Source of the DNA: Annona cherimola
Taxonomy: Eukaryota > Streptophyta > Magnoliopsida > Magnoliales > Annonaceae
Length of the DNA stretch: 64,000 nt
Reading direction: 5' to 3'
NCBI GenBank assembly: GCA_030490835.1
Contig: CM059973.1
Span: forward strand, 81,173,221 to 81,237,220
This document shows positions 1 to 12,454 of this stretch, piece after piece. Below the pieces are notes generated by a model. That model did not search any database. It saw nothing but the letters and a program-made list of their open reading frames with translations, and was not told the DNA's origin. Made by a program: the position numbers and the translations under genes. The first letter of the stretch is position 1, and every line of letters starts with the position of its first letter.

Positions 1-3000
1 GTTCCTGTTGTTTGGCCCGCCACTGATTAGTGGCCTTGAGAACTATGCAATGGTCCCACTGGATCGGTCGACAGTTTCCAATGAAGGTGTGGTGGATTCA
101 TTCTCTTGGAGTTGGTTGATATTTGTGGCTTGAAGTTCTGTTTTATTTTCTTTTCCATCAGTCTCATTGATGCGGCAGCATTTTTGCTCATCGTGGACTG
201 CTTTGTCCTACCTTGCTTTCTGTAAACTCAACAGTTGGTTCCGGGGCCCTGTCATGATGTGGTCGATGTCTCCTTTGCTTACAGCAGTGCCGATTCTCGA
301 ATTTATTGGTTCCTACATGTTGCAGTGACTGCAATGAGGGCGCTGAAAGAGTCACTCAGAGTCCCTGACAGAATGGGTTGGAACGGAGATCCATGTGCAC
401 CTTCAACTTGGGATGCTTGGGAGGGAGTTACCTGCCATCGTAATGCAAAGGGAGATGGCCTTGTTATCACCCAGTTGTAAGTACTTGCATCTGTTTTGTC
501 ATGGGATGTTGTGATTGGTTTCCCTGGTCAAAATTTTCAGTGCCAAGCTTACAGAGATGCTCTCATACACATTTGGTAAGCCATTGTCTCGAGAGTTGCT
601 TGATGTTTCAACAGCTGAGGAATCTTAAAAAATTTGGCATTTCATGAAAATAAAGCTCTGGTATTTAGGATCAATAGTTCAAGAGAATGGAGAAATTGGA
701 AAAAAATATAATACATAGAATTCAAACAGGATGGAAGAAATGACAAAGTGCGTTAGAAATTTATGTGATCATCGAGTTCCAACTAAATTAAAAGAAAAAT
801 TTTACAAGACTGCGATTAGACCCACTATGTTTTATGAAATAGAATGTTGGACAGTTAAAGAACAACATACACACAAAATAAACGTAGTGGAAATGAAAAT
901 GTTAAGGTGGATGAGTGGTAAAACAAGAAAAATAAGATTAGGAATGAAATAATTCGAGAAAATTTAAAAGTAAGACCAATAAGTGATAAATGAGAGAAAA
1001 TAGATTAAGATAGTTTGGTCATATTAAACGGATGCCCGAAATGGCATCGGTTAGGAGAGCAGAGTCTATTTAAGTAGAAAGTGGTAAGGGAATGGAGGAA
1101 AACTCAAAAAAACATGGACGTAAGTAATTAAACAAGATTTGAAAATTTTACAAATTATTGAAAATTTAGTCCTCTAATCGCCAGAATGACGGAACAGAAT
1201 CCATGCAGGCGACTCCACCTAGGTGGGAAATGGCTTATGATGATGATGATGATGAAAAGAAAGCTCCCTAGCCATCAAAAGGATGGTTCCATGTCATCGA
1301 TGTAGTGGCACATCAATTGAAGATAGCCAGCCATCACATGAGAAATGGCCATTCATTGGCTTCATGGATATGGAACTTTTTCTCTTGCTGTTTGATGGAT
1401 CTAAAATGGTATGGAGAAAACCAGACATGGTTATTCAACTATCCTTTGAAAGAGGAAAAAGAAGTTGTATTTTTTTGATTGGGCTGTATCTCATTTTCCA
1501 GTGTAGTTCTGCACTTTCTCAACATGTAAAAATAATTTTGATGTCAACAGGGATCTTGGAAGTCAAGGATTGAAAGGTTATATAAGTGATGAGATAGCTC
1601 TTCTAACCAACTTGGTAAGCCTGTAAGTATCAACCTACGCCAACTTGATGCCTAACGCAAATTGGAGCTGACATTAATTTCTGCATTTTACAGTTACTAT
1701 TTTGTGCACTTGTTGCAATCACTTAACAAAACAGGAATGTTGATATTTTCGTGTCTTTATTTATGAGCAGTATGCATTTACACGCAATACCTTGCATAAG
1801 AATTCTTCTGTAAATACGTAAATATCATGACAACCATCCCTATTTGTTTCATTCTACTTTATTGGAGATGGAAGACTAAGTGCCCCACATATCAGTTGGT
1901 TTTGAACAAGATTGTTTGTGATCTTTACAATTCTGTCTTCCTCAACATGAGACCACCGAAGTTATATTTCCTTTGTCTTTATAAATTGAGACTAGACTAA
2001 GTTCCTCTTCTGGACTGTCATGTTCCTTGGTCACATTCCATATCGGACAGTGTTTTGGTAATGTAGTCACCAATAAAGGAGTCCTTTTTTTAGTTTGAAT
2101 GGCACCTACCTCAAATTTCATGTTCCTTATTACTGTGCTCATTTTGATAAAATATTGCCTCATGGTAGTGAAACAATCAATTAAGGTTGCATTTGGTAAT
2201 GTGGGTAGGGTAGGAAAGTGGGAAAGAGAATAATTTTTGAAAAGTGTGAAAATGATATGATAGGGATAAAGTGAGATTAAATAGAGTAGTTGTGTGCAAA
2301 AATGTTTGAAATATAGGGGTAAAAATGGAAAAAAAGGTAGGTAGATAGTTAAGATATCAAATCATTTTTTTTTATAAAATGTGTGGAGGAAGAAGTGGAG
2401 AACCATTTTCCCATATAACTATATTACAAACGGAGCATGAGCAGATTTGTCACTGACAAACATATTTATTTATTTCATCACAAAGGCAAACATATAACGT
2501 CAGTCAATCACCTTGTCGAACATGCTAATAAAAAAATGGTGTCGGGCTATTTATCAAGGCAACGTTACTTTTGTTTAAGAACATGTACCAAATGATGAAT
2601 CGAGCATCGAGTAGATTATAATGCTTTTTATTACTGATGGGTGAAATTCACAGCTTCAGCAATCACGAAAATTTCTTTGTGGGGACAAGGATTTTTCCAC
2701 TGGAATCACCTAGTTTACAAACAGAACTTCCACTCTTGCTATACCTATCTGAAATTCAATCTTGTGGTTTCTGATCGGAGGGCACGTGCTGATGGACGAA
2801 CTTTCAAATGTCTCAAAGAAATCTCCATGAATGACATGCTCATTTCCCATGTTATGGAGCATTCTTGGTGAACCTCCATAGTGAAACATTTATTGCTTCC
2901 ATTAAATTTACTCTTTCTGTAACAGGAACTTGAGTTCTAATTCTTTGGGAGGTAGCTTGCCATCAGGGATAGGTCAAAGATCTCTCGTAAAGTTGTAAGT

Positions 3001-6000
3001 CAGATATTCTTTCTATTATTCCATTGTAGCCCACCTAATTTTTACGGCAACTATTTTTCAGGGCGGTGGACTGCTGATTAAGGACAACCCATTAAAACAG
3101 CCGTTATTGATTTTCTGTAGTGTCACATTTTCGTCCCATAATCATTGGTTTTTACTCTTTGATTACTTGTGCAGGGATTTGTCAGATAACTTGTTCACTG
3201 GGGCAATCCCTGAAAGCCTGAGTGCTTCAAACCTTCAAGTTGTGTGAGTAGATTTCTATATCCTGCAAACATTTGTAATGAACGCCACCTTTGTTCCTTA
3301 ATATGTTGATATATGCAGTTGTGTATTCTTTTAATTTACTGTTGAGTCTTCAGCAATTAATGTATTAAGATGAACATTCTCACTGCATAGGGCGTGTTGT
3401 AGAATCCCATCAATTGTGAACACTTATGATGACAGGAGTTATCCAAAGGAGAAGACCAGGTCACGGGAGTTGGGCTTGATTTTGCTCTAGCTTGATCTTG
3501 AAAATTTATTTACACAAACTAACCTTGCACTCAACCTTGCACTAACAAGCATCAACATGCTGTCATCTTGGTGAGCTCAAAAATGGCTGAAGAGAGGATA
3601 TATTTTTCTTTATTTCGTCGTCCTTGGTACTTATATGTATATTTGCATGCAGTTGGTTTGAGGTGAAGCCAGTTCTTATCCATTATTTTTTGAAACAATT
3701 GGATAGCTAGAGAAAAATTAAGCCAAATTATCCAAAATTGACTATAAGTTTCTAGTGACTTGCCCGCACCCGCAATGCCAAATTCATGACTATGGGGTTG
3801 CATGATCAAAGTATTCATGTTTAAGTTAGTGTGTGGATTCAATTCTTCCCACTATGCATGTGTATGTGCTGAACTATCCTTCAACTAGTTGATATAAATC
3901 GTTGATCTTATTTTCTTTTTTCCTATGAATTCAAAGATTGTCATGCATAACTTAATATTAAGGTATCATTCATTTTATTTGTGTTCTTTTTTGTGTTCAT
4001 TTCCTAGGAATTCAAAGATTATCATGCATCATTTAATGTTAAGGTTGTAACATGATGGCAAATTTTTATGGTGTTAAATAATGCCAATTTGAACTAAATG
4101 TTGCATTTGTTATGTTTCAAAAAATCTTGATAAACCCCAATATTATTATTGATTTTGAAAAATAGGTTGAATGTTTTAGATTATCAGTGTATTTCCTAGC
4201 TTCTTATCTCATCCTATCTTATGCATACATTGGAGTTATGAATTTGTTCATTCATCAAGTCGACTAAACAAATATGATAGATACATGATATTACCATTTT
4301 ATGATGTACTAAATTCAAGATGGAAATATCATGATTTCAGGTTGTTATTGTGTAACCATTGTTTGAAATATGTTTTTTTATGACACCGTTAGAATTTTCT
4401 GTAAAATGATGATGATGCCTTTTAAGCCAAGTGATACACTTACAATTTTTGGAAATATATAAGCATATTTGCAAAAGAATTTAAAATAATAAGATATGTA
4501 AAAATATATATAATAACGAAATAGCAAATATGTCTATGATATTTGGAAAATTGCAAGTGTATTACTTGGCTTAAAGAGCATTATTGTTAATTTGCAGAAA
4601 ATTCTAACGTCGTCCTAACGGAAGAGACATGCTTGCAATTTCATACAAATCTTGTGGGAATATTTGCAATATTGGCAAATTTACAGACACAGATGCAATA
4701 TTGATTAAACTTTGTTGGCATATTTGCAAAAATCCCTTGTCGTATTTTACATTTTTAATGGTGCGTCTTTGTTGATGTTTCAGGCTATTGCATGGTAATC
4801 AATTGGAAGGTCAGGTGCCCGAAAAAATCTATTCGATCGGTGTGCACGGTGGAGTGATAGAGTATGTGTCGCTGAATGCTTTTGGCCTTTTCATTTTTAA
4901 TTTGCATTTGTTTTCTCTCCCTTAGTGATGCAACTATATATATGCAAAAAAAAAAAGAAAATTTAGTATCTATTAAATTTCAATGATATTTTCTAGACAA
5001 GTTCTTTGATGAAGCTAGATATGTTTGAGGTTTCGTAGTTGAGGCCTGGGCAAGTGGCCTAGGCTTGATGATAGATAGGAGAGAGTAAAGGGGCGATAAG
5101 AATTTTTTGTGGGAAAACAAGATTTATTAGTTTCAAAATTTTTCGAAAAAACGACGAATCTAAGAAGGGATAACAATATAGAGGGTCTCCTAATCATGGT
5201 TATTGGGATGGCCTAAGCCTTTTCAATAAAAACAAGGAAAGGGCCTAACAAGGATGAAGGAAGGATTGTGTTTTGGGGGGTCTTAAAATCTCTTCCTCCT
5301 TTTATAGGTCCCTTGAATGGCTTGGATTCGACTGGAGGTAATTATGACTGATGTTGAAGATTTGTTAATGTATCTGGGCCTTTTGTGGGCTACCTTGTCA
5401 AGTAGGTCAACAATAGGGTACATATCAGAAATGACAATTGATGAGGTCTAATTGATGAGGGTAGTGTTTGGGGTTGCAGCATTGAGGCTTGGATAAGTGG
5501 CCTAGGCTTGATGATAGATAGGGAAATAGGAGACAAATTTTTATGTGGAAAAGGAGGTTCAATAGTTTCTGAGACTTTTTCGAAAAACTACAGAGAAAGG
5601 GTGGGCTTTTACTTTCTAAGAAGGGATAACAATACAGATTCTCCTATTCATGGTTATTCGGATAACCTAAGCTTTTACAATAAAAATAAGGGAAGGGCCT
5701 GACTAGGACGAAGGAAGGATTGTGATTGCGGGTCTTAATAGCTCTCCCTCCTTTTATTGGTCTCTTGGATTGGATGGCTTGGATTTCGATGGAGGTGATT
5801 ATGACTGATGTCAAAGATTTGTTAGTGTATCTGGGCCCTTTGTGGGCAAGTTTGTCAAGTATGTCAACAATAGGGTATGCAGTCTAATTGATGAGGGTAG
5901 TGTGTGATGGAAAGGACAACATTGAGCCAGCAATGCCATGGGTAAGCACGATTAAGTAATGATGTCATAGTGCTAGTTATGGTGTGGCGTTGGCAGATTA

Positions 6001-9000
6001 GATTAGCAGGCTTGCATGATTGCGTTGTTAGGAACGATATTGTTGCATTAGTTGGCCTATGTAGTGCCTTTTTTAAGAGAGGTGATCATCTAAACGGTTG
6101 TTCAAAGGTGTTGGATGATGACTCCGTCGTAAGTGTTAACCGTGGCTAGTGCTAGGGTTTACTTGGGAGTTAAGAGTTCGACCCAAGTCCCCAACCATAA
6201 AAGTGGAGTCGAACTAACGTATGTGGCCTAAGTTAAGCATGTGGCCTGTGCACAGTAGATGTGGCTTGCAACCAACATTGGTAGGTCCACATATTGCCTT
6301 TTCCAAGAGAGGGGTTATCTAAAAGGCTGTTCAAAGGTGTTGGATGATGGCCCCTTGATAAGCGTCAATTGTGACTAGTGCTAAGGTTTACTCGCGAGTC
6401 AGAGTTCGACCCAACCATAAAAGTGGTTAAGAGTTGAACTATAGAGGTTTGTGCTGGTGGTAATTTGACTGCGTCACTCTTATTGGGCTCACAAGCTTAT
6501 GATTTGGAATGTATTATATTCTTTTTGTATATTTACATGACTTGGGATGCTCACTTGATAGTATGAAAGTGTCAACACCTTTGCCTTGGCATAAGCGGTC
6601 CCCCTAGGTTTTGTGTGTGTGTGGAGTTGTGCTCCTAAATTTGGAGGGATTGGATGCATGATAGGAACAAATCTTGCTTTGATTTTTATTTGTTTTTTAG
6701 ACCTTAGGTAACAAAACAAACATCAACTCGATGGATGATTTGGATGATGGACATTTTAATTTTATTTAGGTCTTTCACTTATGAATGTACATAAAGAAGA
6801 TTTATTTTATATACTTTTATGAATGAGTCTTTACAAATAAAATATGTAGCCTTGGTTAAAGCATGTGGCCTGCGCACAGAAGATGCGGCTCACAACATTG
6901 AAAGCTAGATTTCAAAGTTCTTTCAATCATTTTTCTTCTTCTTAAGTTGTTCTCTTTCATTCTTTTTCCCTTGGAGGATTCTGTCTTTCTTATAAATTCA
7001 TTCCTCCCCCTCATTTTGAGATTGCTGTGGTTCCTTTCCAGCATCCCTCCCCTCATTGTGAGATTGCTGTGGTTCCCTGCCGGCACATATGCCACAGTCA
7101 TGTGTTTGCCTTTGGCTACTTTTGTAGCCTCAACTAGTATTTACATAATGCATATGATACTTCTATTCTTAATTTTGTAATTAGGCTATCTGGCTTATTC
7201 AAGTTCTCTCCTCATATCCTAACCCTACTATGTTTTTGGTCTTTTCAGCCTCTCTAGTAACAAAGGCCTCTGTGGTGTTCCAACTTTACCAGCTTGTCCT
7301 TTTTTCTGGGAGAGAGGAAAACTTTCCTCTGGCGGCAAAATTGCAATTGGTCTATCATGTGCTGTTGTTTTCATTGTGATCCTGTTGTTGATTTATGTAT
7401 GTTGCATAAGAAGAGGGAGAAATGATTATGATTTTGCTCTTCCTCCAGATCTCATGGGTGAGTTACTGTTCTCTGTGCCTGTTGTTATGTCCATTGAATT
7501 CTGTTTCTAGTCTCTTCATGATCATGGTTGTACAGCTGATACTGACTCTCAAAAAAATAATCATGCCTGATTCTGCAAATTGTCATGGTACGCATGTACA
7601 GGAGATTATATGGTAGTGAAGCTAGAAAGAAAATGATGGATCCTGTTGAACATGTTTACTTTTATTGTAACCTTCTGAATCCTTTCAAAAAGAATAAATA
7701 AACAATAAAGAGAAAAGATGAACATCTGAAGATAGATCTAAATGTGAGGTTGTGAGATTGCAATATCGTTACATGACTTTGTGAGAAGTAATATTTTACG
7801 GTCACCTCATGTATGATGGCCTAATTGTTGCAATTCTTGGTCCCATCCATGATGGAGGCCACTAAACTAATCTTCCAGCTCCAACATATCATCTTCTTTG
7901 CTGGCAAGGAGAAATTATTTGCCACTTTGGAGATGGTAGAATTTTTATCTGGTAAGTACTAATAAAACAGCTCCTGTAGAAGTAAGGTAAAATGTCAGGG
8001 CTAATATATAGTTTTTGAATGATGAGAAATGATTAAAAACAAACATTTGAACAAATGGTTGCTTTTTATATATTTATAAAATATATATTTTTTGTTTTAC
8101 ATCTAAACCATTTAACATTAAAGAAATATGTATATTTATAATGCCAAAAATAGTTTCATTGCGAGCTTGTATATTGTAAATGTTCAACATCATTTAAGGA
8201 TTAATATGAAAATGTTAAAATTCGAAAATAAATATATAGAATGTAGAAGTTATCAAAATATTTTATTTTTTGGCATTATAACTAAGGGTGTGTTTGTTTG
8301 GGATATAAACATGTCAACCAAAACTTTTCAATCTAAAACTTTTCACTATCCGTAACTACTCTATTTTTTAATTATTTTTTCACATTTTCCTATACAAACT
8401 ACCCTACTTTTCAATCATTTCTACACAACTATCTATACAACTAACCTATCTATTTTAACTTTATTCTCTTTACTTCTCATCATTACTCCTATTATATCAC
8501 ATTATTTTCTATTAATGTGACAACTTCTATCTCAAAAACTTTTCATCAAAAGTTTTACCCTCAACCAAACACACCCTAAATATCTATATGAGTGAATAAT
8601 ATAAAGAGTTTAGATATTAAAACTTTTTTGTGAGAAATGAAAAAAAAAAAAAAAAACAATTTGTACAAGTTTTCGTTTTTAATCATTTTCCTTGAATGAT
8701 TTCACTAGAAATTACCAGTCCTGCTCCTAGAGTTTCCTTATGATGTAAGGATAGTTTGGTCGGCACACAGGATTATGTTATTAGTTCTAACAGAGCCAAT
8801 CTTTTGGTGTCCCAAACTCCAGCAGTGTGATGATGGCTTAACATGTGCAGGCAATCACAGATATTTCTTATTTAGTTGTTTCCATTGATCTTGTTGCATG
8901 GATTGTCTTGCTCTTGCTGTAACCCTCTGCGGGTAATGGTTTGGGATCTCTCTATCTGGCTGCTCATACTAGAAAGGCAATGCTTCTCGTTGTTCTTATC

Positions 9001-9239
9001 ATAGGAGTCTGTCACTATTTAACATGCATCTTGATGACTTCCTAATAGTGGAAACAAATAATTACATTTTTGTATGAGATTCAGTTTTCTCTATATTTAC
9101 ATGGTTTTTAATTTCTATTTTTTTTTCCACAGCTGTTGCAGCGAAGAGGAATAGATACCAAAGGCAGAAGTCAATGCTGCTAGTTGAGATGGAGTCCCAG
9201 AACGCCAATGGTTTTCCATCCCCCAGGAATCACTCGTGA
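1..9239 (+). CDS. RLP4: RLP4-like receptor protein (malectin-like/LRR, no kinase), 3' part of gene
   Basis: Partial at the left edge. I assembled eight exons with GT-AG introns: <2-86, 326-476, 1551-1622, 2926-2994, 3175-3243, 4784-4861, 7249-7457 and 9133-9239; reading frame carries through every junction and gives 279 residues plus a TGA stop. The visible protein starts in the tail of the malectin-like domain, continues with WNGDPC and WDAWEGVTC (the pre-LRR cysteine motif), then four short LRRs, each close to one exon of 69-78 nt. A GLCGVP cap motif follows, then one transmembrane helix (IAIGLSCAVVFIVILLLIYV) and a short basic cytoplasmic tail with KRNRYQRQKS. No kinase domain follows the helix, as expected for RLP4-type proteins, which are plasma-membrane receptor-like proteins of poorly defined ligand. 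The N-terminal signal peptide and most of the malectin domain lie outside the window. Introns total over 8 kb, enlarged by repeats listed below. Family assignment is from remembered similarity of the LRR and tail motifs. Confidence 0.5.
659..1254 (+). mobile_element. 5'-truncated RTE-type LINE fragment in RLP4 intron 2
   Basis: The interval encodes the carboxyl end of an RTE-clade reverse transcriptase in broken frames: GSIVQENGEI near 670, then KFYKTAIRPTMFYEIECW and VEMKMLRWMSGKTRKIR between 790 and 940. It ends in a GAT microsatellite (1239-1254), the usual tail of RTE elements. A 12-base near-identical target-site duplication flanks it: AAAATAAAGCTC at 647-658 and AAAAGAAAGCTC at 1255-1266. 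The copy is dead on arrival. Relatives lie at 15.1 kb, 16.1 kb and 61.2 kb. Confidence 0.5.
2184..2437. mobile_element. MITE, degenerate Tourist-like copy in RLP4 intron 3
   Basis: The ends are imperfect inverted repeats: GGTTGCATTTGGTAAT at the left and ATTACAAACGGAGC at the right. The interior is purine-rich on the plus strand and resembles the better copy at 54699-54973. No coding capacity is seen. The target-site duplication is not clear. Confidence 0.5.
3922..4044. repeat. Pair of short direct repeats in RLP4 intron 5
   Basis: A stretch of about 42 bp containing ATTCAAAGATTGTCATGCAT (from 3922) recurs with few changes from 4003, separated by about 40 bp of T-rich sequence. It looks like a local duplication. 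Confidence 0.5.
4382..4614. mobile_element. Short terminal-inverted-repeat (foldback) element in RLP4 intron 5
   Basis: Arms of about 65 bp face each other. The left starts GACACCGTTAGAATTTTCT and the right ends AGAAAATTCTAACGTCGTC. Further in, AAGCCAAGTGATACACTTAC pairs with GCAAGTGTATTACTTGGCTT. The middle is AT-rich. No open reading frame is present, so it is probably a non-autonomous DNA element. Confidence 0.5.
5033..5920. repeat. Tandem duplication, 443-bp period, in RLP4 intron 6
   Basis: Two diverged copies lie head to tail. The marker CCTAGGCTTGATGATAGATA occurs at 5058 and 5501, a 443-bp offset, and similarity continues to the shared GTATCTGGGCC and TCAACAATAGGGTA motifs near 5370-5420 and 5830-5876. 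Short open frames inside are not recognisable proteins. The unit could be an LTR-like or satellite-like segment, but no TG/CA ends or flanking duplication were identified. Confidence 0.5.
6061..6440. repeat. Diverged direct repeats in RLP4 intron 6
   Basis: A block of about 130 bp at 6061-6190 recurs at about 6292-6440. Shared landmarks are GTTCAAAGGTGTTGGATGAT and the GAGTTCGACCCAA end. A third shared piece, GCATGTGGCCTG followed by GCACAG, is at 6238 and again at 6863. These look like remnants of one repeat family amplified inside the intron. Confidence 0.5.
8286..8576. mobile_element. Tourist-like MITE in RLP4 intron 7
   Basis: The left end is GGGTGTGTTTGTTTGGG and the right end CCAAACACACCC. 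The 3-bp target duplication TAA is at 8283-8285 and 8577-8579. TTTTCAATCTAAAACTTTTC and its relatives are the hallmark of this family, which recurs at least seven more times in the window. A 3-bp TWA target site with GGG...CCC ends is the pattern of PIF/Harbinger-derived (Tourist) MITEs. Confidence 0.5.
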
Positions 9240-9699
9240 CAAAAGCTTTGAGTCTTTTGACAGCTCTAACTGGATCCTCTCGGCATCCGTCCCATACAAC
9301 AAGAAATGATACACTGAATGAGTTGCATTACATATTTACACATGATGGACGTTGAAGGAAAAAAGAGAATGGTCTGTGCATTAATCAGGATTATACAAGT
9401 TCTTATTTATTCATTTATGTATGTAATCATAAATGAGAAGTTGGAAAACCACCTATTCTGTAAAATGCTGTTCGTTCACTTGTCCTTCTATCTTCCCAAG
9501 AAAAATTTTGGCAAATTTTCATGTCCTGAGTTAGTCCAAAGAGCCCCAATACTGTCAAAAGCATATGATGATACAAGTGCTAAACAAGGCAGCAACATGT
9601 TTCTCTCTTTATTTTATCGTTGTTTACAATTTCGTGAACATCAGTCTGTTGAAAATACGGCCGAGAAAACAATATGCCATAACAAGTGGAGAACTGATT
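9240..9699 (+). other. RLP4 3' UTR and downstream flank
   Basis: The sequence follows the RLP4 stop codon. No canonical AATAAA is obvious. The open frame at 9318-9758 (up to 146 residues) has no recognised domain and is most likely UTR or flank. Confidence 0.5.
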
Positions 9700-10335
9700 T
9701 AATGCACTATGGTGTAAAATCTTATTTTTTAATATTTTTTTTGATTTTTTTTTTATAAGATTGTTAACGTGGGTGTATTTAATCTATAAGTTAAAATTTA
9801 TTATTTTTGAATATGCGTATATATTTTTTTGATTTTTTTTAAAAACAATGGTGCTTTAGCCATTTTTAAATGACTAAAAATACCTGGTTTTTAAAAAATC
9901 AAAAAAATATATTTATATATCTTTAAAAATTGTAAAACTTAATATATTAGTTAAAGTGAAATAATCTTGTTCGTTTTGCTTAGTTCATCTTAAAATACTT
10001 TTGTGTTTTTTCTTCACACACTTGTTTATGTAAGTGTATTTTACCACTTTTGGATATATATATATATGTGTGTGTGTGTTTAAAAATCTTAAAAAATATA
10101 TACACATTTAAAAATAGTAAAAATTTAGTTTATATGTTAAATACATTTAGATAAATAAGTGTATGGAGAAAAAAGTAAAAAAAATGTTTTTAAATATATT
10201 TTTTGAGGTGTGCTAAGTGGAACATTTGTTTAGTCTAGACTAATAGGATCATTTCTCTAAGTTAAATATACCGAGGTTAACAATTTTATAAAAAAAATAT
10301 TAAAAAAGAATTTTTCACCCGGTGCATTGAATTAG
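9700..10335. mobile_element. Foldback element with AATGCAC tips
   Basis: Outer arms: AATGCACTATGGTGTAAAAT near 9703 pairs with TTTTTCACCCGGTGCATTGA near 10310-10330. The inner pieces GATTGTTAACGTGGGTGTAT and GTTAAATATACCGAGGTTAACA also pair. Between them lie further AT-rich inverted segments, including TTTTTGATTTTT against AAAAATCAAAAAA around 9830-9910, so it may be nested copies. No coding sequence. It belongs to the same family as elements at 17.2, 24.9, 27.0 and 32.9 kb. Confidence 0.5.
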
Positions 10336-11704
10336 TTCTATAAGAAGTCGGTCTCGATGTTCTTATTCATGTGCAGATTGGTCAGATTTCACCCGTCTGG
10401 ACTTGCTTATGGTGAGATTGTCAATCTGGTTAAACTAGGCATGATTGTCAATGCCTAGTCAGTTGAAACCGTGTTTTACAGTCCAAACCATACGGCCAAA
10501 ACCAATCTGTTTTTTTTTTTTTTTTTTTTAACATAAAAAACCAATCCGTAATTGCTTGAAACAAACATTGGAATGTCTTGTTCAAATTGAAGTACTACGA
10601 CGTAATCGAAATTATCTATGGGTATAACATGTATTTTCCTTGATGGAGAAATGACTTCATGTAATTTTAGTCATCGAACTATATTATTCTAAATAATGTA
10701 AGCCGCACATGCTAACCATAGTTTCCCTGGATGATATCTGCATTGATTTCCGTCTAATGGTTTTAGAATTTAGGTGGGGGCAGTACCCCGGTACCTTGTC
10801 ACCATTGCCAAAAATGGAGTCTACCTTCTATATTTTATTAATCTGCTCAATGGAAAAAACTCTAAATATGATAATGGTGGCTGATGTTGAAAGTTATCCT
10901 AATCAGAAAATCATGTGGACCTTGCTAGAAAAGAGTGGAGGAGGTAATTTTTACAGTTGAAATTACTTTATACTAATGATTTATATTATGTTGTAGAATG
11001 ATTTGAATCAGGAATCATTAAACATGTATTTAATAATTTTATCGATCAACAAATTTATTTTTATAAGTTTGAGGCATGTTTTTCCGAAGGTTTTATTAAA
11101 ATATTTGAATTCATACTAATATTATTTATTTTCAATGGTCGGTCTTATTTTGTGATGCATCTATTTTTTTGAAAGGCAATGGCTTTTATGTAACCACATT
11201 ATACCATAGGAACCTAAGAAGCCAAGTTTCATCCTAATCCACATCCCAATTTAGTATGTTTTGGTTCACATTTGTTGAAAAATATATTTATGAATAAATT
11301 ATTAAAAATGCATAGTTTCATATACACATGCATTAAAATATAGTAATATTTTATAAAATTATTTATTCACTTAGAAACGATATTTTGAATCGTTTAAATG
11401 TTAAAAATACAACTCTAAAATTGGTCGTTAATATTAGATTATTTTATTACATTAATTTTAAACATTTTAGATGGAACTCACATATAATTATACTAAATAA
11501 ATAGGAAGATTTTAATAATAATATAAATAATATTAAATATAATAGATATAATGAAATTTTTGTTGACTTTTAAAATATTCAAAATAAAAAAATTACCTAG
11601 AAGTGGGGTTTCATATAATGAAGCCCCCTTCTTGAATATGAATAGTTGTCATGTGACAGACGAATAAAATATAACATCACACTTGTGATGGTTTTCCAAA
11701 ATTA
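10336..11704. other. AT-rich intergenic DNA, no gene seen
   Basis: It contains a T-tract at about 10511-10529 and a small hairpin, ACTAGGCAT (10434) against ATGCCTAGT (10451). The open frame at 10709-10960 has no recognisable similarity. Nothing else is supported. Confidence 0.5.
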
Positions 11705-11979
11705 CATAAAATATGTCAATTAAAACTTTTCAACACAAAACTTTTCACTCTTCATAACTATTCTATTTTTTAATTATTTTTTTACATTTTTCTATACAAA
11801 CTACCCTACTTTTCAATCATTTCTATACAACTACCTATACAACTAACCTATTTATTTTAACTTTATTCTCTTTGCTCCTCATCATTACCCCTATTATATC
11901 ACATCATTTTCTATCAATTTGACAACTTCTACCCTCACAACTTTTCATCAAAAGTTTTAGCTCCAACCAAACACACCCC
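11705..11979. mobile_element. Tourist-like MITE, left tip lost
   Basis: The interior matches the family from AACTTTTCAACACAAAACTT onward, and the right end CCAAACACACCCC is intact and followed by TTA at 11980-11982. A TTA also precedes the left edge (11702-11704), but the left GGGTGTGTTTG tip is missing. Confidence 0.5.
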
Positions 11980-12012
11980 TTATGAATTTTGCATAAAAAA
12001 GTATAAATTCAA

Positions 12013-12305
12013 TCTATTAAACCGAGAAACTATTGAACGGCTTATAAATTTAATCTATTGAACGGGTCAGATGATACTTTCTCTCCACTTCTACGACATG
12101 ATCGACGGATTCCGTTTTATTATGTTTTATAAATAAAATTTTATCGAACGGCGCTGGTGTTTAAGTTTTATAAATTTAATCTATTGAACGGCTCTGATGC
12201 TGTAAGTTCTATAAATTTAATCTATTGAACGGCTCAGATCTTTGGCGCCACTTCTCTGACGAGATCGACGGATTTCCATGAACGGTTCAGATCCTTCGCA
12301 CCACT
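12013..12305. repeat. Degenerate direct repeats upstream of RPL26
   Basis: CTATTGAACGG occurs at about 12030, 12055, 12181 and 12222, three of them preceded by AAATTTAAT, with a fifth variant ATGAACGGTTCAG near 12278. GATCGACGGATT recurs near 12100 and 12263, and CCACTTCT near 12086 and 12248. The array ends about 65 bp before the RPL26 TATA box. It could be a decayed minisatellite or a set of protein-binding sites. No function is shown by the sequence. Confidence 0.5.
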
Positions 12306-12369
12306 TTTAACACATGAGAGGTGCTGCGGCTGCGCCATTCGAATGAGATTCCGGAACCCTAGCTTTCCT

Positions 12370-12405
12370 TATATAAAACGTTTTCGAGGGTTTTAGAAAC
12401 CCTAG
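12370..12405 (+). promoter_or_regulatory. RPL26 core promoter: TATA box and telo box
   Basis: TATATAAA is at 12370-12377, 78 bp before the start codon. AAACCCTAG (telo box) is at 12397-12405, and a reverse-oriented near match (AGGGTTTT) is at 12387-12394. Telo boxes are known to be enriched just downstream of the TATA region in plant ribosomal-protein promoters, so this supports coordinated control with other translation genes. Confidence 0.5.
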
Positions 12406-12454
12406 AAACGGAGACAGAGTGCAGAGTGAGGGAAGAGAGCGGCCGGCGACAAAA

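Noticed and set aside
9318..9758. 146-residue plus-strand frame after RLP4
   Set aside because: It runs from the probable RLP4 3' UTR into a foldback element and ends in poly-F/I low complexity.
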